Assembly: GCA_028565715.1 (NCBI GenBank)
Contig: JAOXYC010178357.1
Span: 1 to 12,561, forward strand
DNA: 12,561 bases
Reading direction: 5' to 3'
Origin: Phoronis pallida
Lineage: Eukaryota; Phoronida; Phoronidae
Shown here: piece by piece, positions 1 to 6,847 of the stretch
Layout of the letters: each line of letters starts with the position of its first letter
Numbering within the stretch: position 1 is the stretch's first letter
Program-made: the position numbers and the translations under genes
Notes under the pieces: generated by a model
What the model was told of the DNA's origin: nothing
Databases searched by the model: none
Seen by the model: only the letters and a program-made list of their open reading frames with translations

Positions 1-327
1 TCCTGATCTGGCGTCAAAATTCAAATCAACTAGAAAATTTGTGTGTGAGGCATTTGATGAACATGACTAACTTGCATCGGATGTAAAAAATTCAAAAAAA
101 TCTGTAAGTGGTGATTTGAGAGCTTTCATCCAAAAAAATCCAAACCTGGGCTTAAGCAAGGGTTTGATTTGGATACAAAAAGCACCCAAAAGCCTCTTTA
201 CAGATTTTTTTCTTTTTTTACTAAGATGCAAGTTAGTTATGTTCATCAAAGGACTCATACACAACATTTCTAGTTTATCTGAATTTTGACGCCAGATCGG
301 CGCAGCACCAACGAGGAGACAGTATCT
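1..327. mobile_element. Foldback MITE, copy 1, left end cut off by the window edge
   Basis: This is an almost complete long palindrome. The left arm reads GATCTGGCGTCAAAATTC from about base 5, and its reverse complement GAATTTTGACGCCAGATC lies near 281-298. The arms meet at the palindrome GCTTAAGC (150-157). The right end is GTATCT (322-327), followed by TTAA (328-331). Arm length and the second copy at 5167-5509 suggest that about 20 bases of the left end are missing. There is no transposase, so it is non-autonomous. It lies upstream of the first recognised BIRC6 exon, probably in an intron. The TTAA flank suggests a piggyBac-type target site, but the ends do not start with the CCC usual for that superfamily. 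Confidence 0.85.
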
Positions 328-769
328 TTAACCAGAGATAAATGCAAATGTGTTTCAGCACAAATTCATGTATTCACAGAGGTGTTTTCATAATGCACAT
401 TTGACTGATAAAGGCAAATATCTAAACGTGGACACAAATGCACGGATGAAATATTTCCAAGACAACTTAAGAGAGCTGCGACAGGAACCCAAACCCAACT
501 ATACAGTCAGCTTTAATTTATGTTTCTACTTTTAACACATTGCAGTTTTGTTCTCATGATTACGGTCAAGTTTGTCCAGTGCCAGTTTAATGAACTGGTC
601 CTCAACATATGTCTCAACTACCACCAGGTCAGCCCATAGTTGTTGGCTTGCAGTCCTAGCAACAAGCTAGTCCATTGCAGTTCTGAACATTTTAAATTGA
701 ACAATTATCACCAAAAAATTGCGCTATCACTCTCTCATCTAACTATTGGATGTTTCTTTTTCTTTGCAG
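328..769 (+). other. Probable BIRC6 intron, upstream flank
   Basis: This is the stretch between the foldback element and the first firm BIRC6 exon. Apart from the tentative exon at 380-505 I see no gene. Its 3' end is a strong acceptor, a pyrimidine tract followed by TTTGCAG (763-769). Earlier BIRC6 exons, including any BIR domain, must lie left of the window. Confidence 0.6.
380..505 (+). CDS. Possible additional upstream BIRC6 exon (tentative)
   Basis: This stretch of 126 bases is open in one frame (42 codons). It follows a possible acceptor (TATTCACAG, ending 379) and precedes a weak donor (GTCAGC at 506). Both ends fall on codon boundaries, which matches the phase-0 start of the next exon at 770. 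The encoded text, including KYLNVDTNARMKYFQDNL, looks like normal protein and is not low-complexity. Against it, the donor is poor, the pyrimidine tract is weak, and I cannot match the residues to BIRC6 from memory. It could be a chance open frame. Confidence 0.35.
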
Positions 770-3700
770 GAAATAGCACAGGAAGCCAAGTATAAAAAAG
801 TATTATATGACCAACTGTTTGATTGTCATGATATGGAGTGTGAGTATGATGACAAAATTGTCCTTTCAATTTATGGTGAATGAGATTGACATTCGTAAAA
901 AGGTTCATTTGACGCAGTCACTTACGTTTAAAATGTGCAAAATCTTTCAATGTCCGTCCGCCATCTTTGTCGAGCACTCTGAATATGAATGAGTGTTGGC
1001 GGGAAACTGCAGCGACGTCTGGTGTAGAGTGATAAGTCGAATAATTAAATCTACCTGGATGAATCATAATCTTCATCATATTATACTGGTGTAGAGTTGT
1101 TAAAATGTTTCTTTAAAATAGAATTGTATACATGGTCCAATTGATACTGGCCCACATTGTATACTATATTCCCATTTCTTGTTTGTTTGGTACAAGTCCA
1201 ATAATGTGGTCCCTTGTATAACGCCAATAAATGAGGGACCACACTTTTCGACTTTTGTTTAAAGAAGACAGTCAGGTGTAATTTATCTTCATCTGAACAT
1301 CTTTATATTAAGTGCAATTAACTGGCAATTTTCTCTCAATATTTATTCTAGTTTTGCCATGATTTTTATTTGATTTGAATGCTTGACACATGACATTAGT
1401 TGTATGATTTTAAAATATATTCAATGTCTCCTAAAACAATAAAACATTTTTAAAAGAAAAAAAATCTTTGGACTAATTTTTTACCTTTTTTCAGTGGAAG
1501 GAGCCGAAGCACATCATTACAGCTCACAATTTAAAAGTATGAATACTCCGTCTCAGTCACAAGTGTTCAGAATCGCCCAAGAATACACATCACTATCCTC
1601 ATCACTACCTATCAATCTTTCATCCTCCATTTTTGTCAGAACTGTAAGTGGCTTTATTTTATAATTGTTTTCTGTTTTTAGTTTCGCGTAATGACTTTAG
1701 TTTAGATTGGTAGAGATTTTAAACTGAAATGATGTTTTATGTGTTTCATTTTTAAAATATTCATCATTGTGACATATTTGTATTAAAGCAAAAAGATGCA
1801 TGGCTCTCCAAATATGCAAAGCAAGGACAGTCCTTTGATTAATTGCCATTGCTAATTTATAAGCAAGTTTAAGAACTCCTGATACCTCTTTCAGGTTTTT
1901 ATTATATTACAAAAACCACTGATTTCTTTATTTTATTGCAAAAACAACTGGTTTCCAAGTCCGAACTGTCACAGAATATATTACACTGTGTAAATGGCTT
2001 TAATTCTTTCACAGGACGATGATAAACTGCCACTTATGCGAGCACTCATCACCGGGCCCGAGGGTACACCTTATTCATGTGGATGTTTCTTGTTTGATAT
2101 ATTCTTTAGTGAAGGTTATCCACAAATGCCACCAAGAGTCAATTTACAGGTAGGAAAAGAAAGTGCAGTTTTGGATTATCTAATATTTTGATAGTTCATT
2201 CACAAATGTTGAAAACTATTTAATATTTTGTATCAAGTGTGGATATTTTTTGAAGGAGAATCAACCATCACCAAGTGTGCTGAATGTGGCTGGCGATATA
2301 TAAGTGGTAATGACGCCTGTCAGTAGTTGCAATAACTTCCTTTGTCCAACTCTTAAAATGTGTATTTATAGTTTGTTTTGGTAGTTATTTCAAATTCTAC
2401 CAATTTATAATACATGTTGTATCATTGATATTCAATATTTATGTTGCAGACAACAGGTGGTGGTTCCGTAAGATTCAATCCTAATTTATACAAGTAAGTT
2501 ATCATTACCCAACTGTTGCTGAAACGTAACTACATTTCCAAATGAGAGTAGGCTATCCATCTATTTACGTTTCGTGTTAATGAATATTTAAAAAAAAACA
2601 GAAAGATTTTCTCAACACATTTCTACATACGGTAAAAGGCTGAGGTTTCATGAAGGGTTTAAATCGATACTCCACTCAGTCTCACAAAATAGGTCGGTCA
2701 TATCATAAATTTTTGAAAAGCAATTGATTTATATTTATTGGTTAAAATTTCTAGGATGAGGTCGAAATATCTGGGTCCTGATAACCTGGACACCTCAGCT
2801 TTTTGAGCCATGTCCAATTTCTTTGTAAACATGTATTATTTGTCAACGTAGCGCGGCATTAGTCAATTCATCATTCAAAAATTCATCTGTTATTTCTCCC
2901 CTCTAGTTGTGGAAAGGTTTGTTTATCCCTCCTGGGGACCTGGGAAGGTAAACAGGGGGAAACTTGGAATGAGACGACATCCACGATTCTCCAGGTGCTT
3001 GTGTCGATACAGTCCCTGATACTCGTCGCTGAACCGTACTTCAATGAGCCAGGATATGAGCAGGAAATTGGCACAGATCTTGGCAAAAAACATAGTGCTG
3101 AATACAATCTGGGTAAGCTACATGTCCTTGGTTCAAGTCTCATACTTGAATAATAAATGGATATAATTAACACATCACTGCTGTGCCAACAAATTAATTA
3201 TATAGAAAAATTTGTAATCTGAAAAAAATTTCTGACCCATCATGGGACTCAAACAAACGGCAGGCTTGCAATCTAGGCAAGTGCTCTACCAACTGAGCTA
3301 ATGAGGCAGCCATGACAGGAACAGTAAATCATTTAGATTTTTTTTTTTCAAATGTTTTCAGATTACAAAGTCTCATACTGTTTCAGTTCAAGTCTTTTTA
3401 ATGTTTCAGGATAATTACTGTTCACACCCTGGTATAAGCCCATGGGCTTGTAGTTTTGGAGTGCCAAAAAAAACTGGGGTTAGCTTATACCTGAGAGATT
3501 TTACATGCGTTTTAGTACTAGGTACAATTATTAAGATTTCATCAAAAAGGGGGTGGGCTTATACCCAAGGGTAATTAAGATTGTGGTCTCAGTAATTCAT
3601 ATAAAGGCCCATACCTCTGTAGGAGGGTTTGTTGCCACTGGGATATCTAGAAACCGTGATAACAAGCCCAAAATTCATTTAAAATTTATCTCGTTTGGTT

Positions 3701-4328
3701 TTTCATTTCAGATGTGATGATAAATAACATTAAATATGCAATCAACGCACAGATTACCAACCCTAGTCCAGGGTTTGAAGATGTGATTCATGCCCATTTT
3801 TACCTGAAGAGGGACCGTCTTATGGAGGTTTGTGATTGGACTTTTTTGAATTGATAATTCAAAGATAAGCCAAAGAATAACTATTTTCAAGATAGTTGTT
3901 AATGATAAACATCAAATGAATCAATGAAAGCATTGTAAAATGAAACCAGTATGCTATGCAGTTAAATTCAAAAAGCAATTTTCATCAAGTTAGGAAATGA
4001 CAAGTTTTGAAATGCAGAATTGGGAAATTTTTAAATTATTGGTCTGTGTTGCATTGTTTTATTGCAGGCATCTATTAAGTAATTTGCTGTACCTGTTGCT
4101 TACAATTTACTTGTGCCCTTGTTTAGAGATTTTTAAACCTAAAAATATTCTCAGGTAAACAAGTAAATGAATTTTTTCTTTTAGGAGGCAGATAGATGGG
4201 TACGACGTAACAAAAGTTCCAAGTTGGAGAGAGTTGTGCAAAACATGAAATCTGAACTTAAGAAGTTGAAACCACCCGCAAACTTAGCCAACTTGTTTGA
4301 GGACAGTGACGTTGAAAGCCACGTGTAG
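770..4328 (+). CDS. BIRC6: BIRC6 (BRUCE/apollon) homologue, C-terminal E2/UBC domain, partial gene of 7 exons
   Basis: BIRC6 is a giant inhibitor-of-apoptosis protein that acts as a chimeric E2/E3 ubiquitin ligase at Golgi/endosomal membranes. Only its C-terminal end is here. The exons read as 770-839, 1495-1643, 2015-2149, 2450-2493, 2907-3112, 3712-3827 and 4185-4328. All are bounded by GT-AG and joined in one frame, giving about 247 residues and ending in TAG. Landmarks that match vertebrate BIRC6 in order are [25 protein letters not shown], the UBC core [22 protein letters not shown], the catalytic stretch [28 protein letters not shown], and [18 protein letters not shown]. The catalytic cysteine and its TW downstream are kept, so the E2 is probably active. 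The tail after the UBC domain is short, basic and helical-looking ([18 protein letters not shown]) and ends in DSDVESHV. The start of the gene lies outside the window. A shorter, stand-alone BIRC6-like E2 gene cannot be excluded. Confidence 0.9.
840..1494 (+). other. BIRC6 intron with a small perfect hairpin
   Basis: This intron runs from donor GTGAGT to a pyrimidine-rich acceptor TTTTTTCAG. It contains a perfect 10-bp inverted repeat, TGTGGTCCCT (1205-1214) and AGGGACCACA (1234-1243), with AATAAA in the loop. It also has two copies of CTGGTGTAGAGT about 68 bp apart (near 1018 and 1086). I see no coding potential: the open frame around 807-992 only extends the exon into the intron in another frame. 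Confidence 0.7.
1644..2906 (+). other. BIRC6 introns with nothing else recognised
   Basis: Three introns (1644-2014, 2150-2449, 2494-2906) separate the UBC exons. All have GT-AG ends, with strong donors GTAAGT at 1644 and 2494 and a slightly weaker GTAGGA at 2150. The sequence is AT-rich. I see no RNA gene, repeat family or further exon in them. Confidence 0.7.
2907..3112 (+). CDS. BIRC6: BIRC6 catalytic-cysteine exon
   Basis: This exon carries the E2 active site. The preceding exon supplies two bases of the Asn codon. The reading then runs [13 protein letters not shown], where the second Cys aligns with the ubiquitin-accepting cysteine of BIRC6. It continues through [20 protein letters not shown], nearly identical to the vertebrate protein. 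The acceptor is CCCTCTAG (ends 2906) and the donor GTAAGC (3113). The residue after Asn is Cys, where human BIRC6 has Asp (as I recall it), giving two cysteines four residues apart. Base composition is more GC-rich than the flanking introns. Confidence 0.9.
3211..3369. repeat. Perfect 15-bp inverted repeats flanking the tRNA-like unit
   Basis: TTTGTAATCTGAAAA at 3211-3225 is the exact reverse complement of TTTTCAGATTACAAA at 3355-3369. The pair encloses the tRNA-like sequence, giving a 159-bp unit. In addition, AAGTCTCATACT occurs at 3135-3146 and again at 3368-3379, a 12-bp direct repeat that could be a target-site duplication of a larger insertion (3147-3367). Whether this is a MITE that captured a tRNA or a SINE with symmetric ends cannot be decided from one copy. 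Confidence 0.7.
3234..3307 (-). repeat. tRNA-like sequence, probable tRNA-derived SINE head or tRNA pseudogene
   Basis: Read on the minus strand, this 74-base stretch has a canonical A box (TAGCTCAGTTGG), a D-arm stem GCTC/GAGC, and a perfect 5-bp anticodon stem CTTGC/GCAAG around the 7-base loop CTAGATT. The B box is near-canonical (GTTTGAGTCC). Six of seven acceptor-stem pairs form (GCCTCAT with ATGGGTC). The T stem is broken, because TGCCG does not pair with CCCAT, and there is an extra base before the acceptor strand. This argues against a working tRNA. It lies antisense inside a BIRC6 intron. The loop would give anticodon AGA, but I would not assign an amino acid. Confidence 0.75.
3431..3565. 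repeat. Inverted-repeat element with GCTTATACC ends, in a BIRC6 intron
   Basis: GGTATAAGCCCA (3431-3442) and TGGGCTTATACC (3554-3565) form a perfect 12-bp inverted repeat. Similarity continues weakly outside it, CACCCT on the left against AAGGGTAATTA on the right. A third related copy, TTAGCTTATACC, lies at 3480-3491. It looks like a short non-autonomous DNA element or satellite-like repeat, and no protein is encoded. Confidence 0.55.
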
Positions 4329-4406
4329 ACAGCAGTTCCAAGCTGTCATTTTTGAAGAGAAATTTTATTGAAGTTTTGGCTTGCAAATCAAAGTTGTTTT
4401 TGTATC

Positions 4407-4528
4407 ATGGTTTCAAGTGGAGTTTAATGTCTACTTACATGGTTCAACCATAGGCACACAGCCTGGTATGGTTTCAAGTGGAGTTTATTGTCTACTTACA
4501 TGTTTAGTCATTGGCACACAGCCTCAGT
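4407..4528 (+). repeat. 61-bp tandem duplication in the BIRC6 3' UTR
   Basis: Two consecutive units begin with ATGGTTTCAAGTGGAGTTTA at 4407 and 4468. Each continues with GTCTACTTACATG and ends in GGCACACAGCCT. The units differ at a few positions (for example AATG versus TTG, ACCATAGG versus GTCATTGG), so the duplication is not brand new. Confidence 0.85.
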
Positions 4529-4637
4529 TTCTTGATCTTTATGAATGCATTATCACGGCCGATGAAGATTGCACAAATTCAGGTAGACGTTGTGTGGCAA
4601 TATAGACTTTTTAGTCAGATTGGAAAACTTTAAGTTT

Positions 4638-4799
4638 GTGCACACCTAGCGCGTTTGCTGCACGGCAATCGCGCTGCGCAAATATTGTTAGGTGCACGGG
4701 GGTCCTTTTCTCTAGGTGTGCGGGGCCGGGGGTACAAACTCAGCGCGAATGTTGTGTTGGCATGATTGCCGGACAGCAATCGCACTAGGTGTGCGGGGG
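4638..4799. repeat. GC-rich hairpin and repeat cluster
   Basis: This GC-rich island stands out from AT-rich surroundings. TAGGTG followed by a G-rich run occurs three times (4689-4702, 4713-4725, 4786-4799), and the reverse form CACACCTAG opens the cluster at 4641-4649. A stable hairpin is visible at 4648-4675: AGCGCG, T, TTGC, loop TGCACG, GCAA, T, CGCGCT. A second hairpin, GATTGC-CGGACA-GCAATC, is at 4764-4781. It looks like a palindromic repeat family or a degenerate MITE. No protein is encoded. Confidence 0.7.
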
Positions 4800-5166
4800 C
4801 TTTAATGGTCTAGTCTCCTGAGACTCGCTTTGAGAAAATATCCTCTTGTGGTTAAATACGATTGGTTAACTTGGGAGAACTGAGTCAAATTAAGGAAATT
4901 CTTTGCCCTCTATTTTTGCTTGTGACCCAGACTGTTTTGTCTTGTTATGGAATGTTAAGTGTGAGATATTATTTTTTCTTTCAAGTTTATATTTGAATCA
5001 ACATTTGTTACAAGACACTTGAAACCCAGAAATCGCTCAACTTGAGCAATATATCGGCATATTTTTTTTCTGAAATGACTCTTTTCAATTGCTGTAGCTT
5101 TCTTCATAAACTGAAGAAAATTATTTGCAAAAACAACCAGACAAACATCAGGGTTTCATTATTTAA

Positions 5167-5509
5167 AGATACTGTCTCCTCTTTGGTCCCGATCTGACAT
5201 CAACAATCAAATCAACTAGAAAGTTTGTGTACGGGTCCTTTGATAAACATAACTAACATGCATCTGAGTAAAAAAATTCAAAAAATCTGTAAGGGGTGAT
5301 TTGAGAGCTTTTTATCCGAAAAAAGTTGAACCAGGGCTTAAGCAAGGGTTTGATTTGGATACAAAAAGCTCCCAAAAGCCCTTTTACAGATTTTTTGAAC
5401 TTTTTTACTTAGATGCAAGCTAGTTATGTTCATCAAAGGACTGGTACACAAAATTTCTGGTCAATTTGAATTTTGACGCCAGATCAGGACCAACGAGGAG
5501 ACGGTATCT
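5167..5509. mobile_element. Foldback MITE, complete copy 2, flanked by TTAA
   Basis: This is a 343-bp element beginning AGATAC and ending GTATCT, with TTAA on each side (5163-5166 and 5510-5513). The two halves are reverse complements almost throughout and meet at GCTTAAGC (5336-5343), with scattered mismatches. It is the same family as the copy at 1-327, with which it shares long identical blocks such as GCTTAAGCAAGGGTTTGATT. It encodes nothing, so it must have been moved by an enzyme encoded elsewhere. Because TTTAAA is itself a palindrome, the exact boundary could be TTAA, TTTAAA or ATTTAAAT. Confidence 0.9.
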
Positions 5510-6443
5510 TTAAATGGTGGCATCATCAGGGGTAGCGTTCCGCATCCCCAACAGTATCTGTCTTTCACACATCCAATCATACTCACAACTTGCTACATCT
5601 AGATTTTCCACCACATGAATCAGAGCCACAAACACGATTTCCAATTTCCCAACATTTTTTTCTGCCGATTTGCTTATAAATCATAGAACACAGTTTTTCC
5701 ATTACGTTTTCAAAAAAATAATGGTGGAATATTCACTCGATGGTAAATTGTTATTTTTCCAGTTGCGAGTAAGATGACTGATAGGATGTTGTTGATGCTG
5801 GTAAACGGCTATCCCTGTTAATATGTTATTTAAATGCTGTGCTTAACTATTAAACAACAAAGTAGCTTGGTGCCTAATTTTGCCAAAATTTCAGTTTTTG
5901 TTTTTACACAATTTTGTGGTGCTATGTTCATAAAATTTGATATTTTATTACCTATAATGTTCATTATGAATAATAATGTAGTCTAAGATTTTAATTGTTA
6001 AACGTATTTGATAAATGGACAGTCTAGATCAGAACAAGATACTATTATTCAGAACTGTGCTAAAAGCAGGCCATTTGCCTAGAATTTTTGGAATATGCAA
6101 TCACATTTATTAATGTTGCTACCTGGAGCTTATTTTGTTCTTAATTTTAACTTGTTTCTCTCAGTAAATGTATTTTTCTGTGTGTTACTGCCTCCAGGCT
6201 GCGACTCTCAAAACAAACAGCAAATTTCCAAGCAAATTGCCTTGTTCCTTTTTTCATAACTATTATTATTTGTTCACTATTGTTGTCTATGCGGTAATCA
6301 ATATTGTTTGTTTTCATTAGTGGTTGTAACAGGTTTGGGACGAGCCTGTTTCTTTTATTTCCAATACCTCTGTTGTGCAAGTGTTATCGTTTTGTTACTA
6401 TTTCTGTGTAGTATAATTGAAGAACAGTATATTTTATATTCAA

Positions 6444-6449
6444 AATAAA
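6444..6449 (+). terminator. Candidate polyadenylation signal for BIRC6
   Basis: AATAAA is followed about 30 bp later by the T/GT-rich stretch TGTTTTATTTGTTTTGGTG. It is the first canonical signal downstream of the BIRC6 stop. Confidence 0.6.
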
Positions 6450-6479
6450 ATAGTTCAAAGAGATATTTATAAACATTGT

Positions 6480-6597
6480 TTTATTTGTTTTGGTGCAGAG
6501 TTTGAAACACTTTTTGCTTCAATACGAGCATCTTCAAATTAGGGCACATCCCATCAAAAGTTTTATCTAAAAAAGTTTGAGAAAGCTCATATTTATT
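6480..6597 (-). terminator. Candidate polyadenylation signals for PRPF38A
   Basis: On the minus strand AATAAA occurs at 6597-6592 and again at 6485-6480, about 250 and 360 bp past the PRPF38A stop. The first is followed by a T-rich then TG-rich tract (TTTTGATGGGATGTG), and the second by TATTTTATTTTG. Either could be used. Confidence 0.55.
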
Positions 6598-6847
6598 GGC
6601 AACAAATACTTAAAAGTAAAATATTTTTAATGGAAAAAAGCATCACTTTTGTCCATTGAGTTGGTTTTTAATCAAAACTCTGTCAGAGAGTAGACAGTGA
6701 CGTCAAGAGTTCCTTTTACCACAGAAAATAGGTAATGAAAACACTTGACCCTTCAAATCCATTAATTCTGTCTTTAAAATCACTGCCATCAACAATAACT
6801 GTATCTCCAAGGTAACAAAAACAGCAAGAAATGGTATCAATGTCTCC

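Larger units (their letters stand above)
4329..6465 (+). other. Probable BIRC6 3' UTR
   Basis: The first AATAAA after the BIRC6 stop is at 6444-6449, followed by a T/GT-rich tract around 6476-6496, so the 3' UTR may be about 2.1 kb. An earlier variant signal, ATTAAA at 5849-5854, could give a shorter transcript. The region contains a 61-bp tandem duplication, a GC-rich hairpin cluster and a full foldback element, each listed separately. No convincing coding region is present: the open frame near 4381-4605 spans the duplication and resembles nothing. I see nothing specific from 5510 to 6440. Confidence 0.6.

Noticed and set aside
67-267. 66-residue minus-strand open frame
   Set aside because: It lies wholly inside the foldback element and reads through its palindromic arms. 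The residues resemble nothing.
2883-3173. 96-residue minus-strand open frame
   Set aside because: It is the antisense shadow of the strongly conserved BIRC6 catalytic exon.
3234-3307. Functional tRNA gene with anticodon AGA
   Set aside because: The T stem does not pair and an extra base precedes the acceptor strand, so it is better called a tRNA-derived repeat.
4381-4605. 74-residue open frame downstream of BIRC6
   Set aside because: It spans the tandem duplication in the 3' UTR, matches no family and lacks a convincing gene context.
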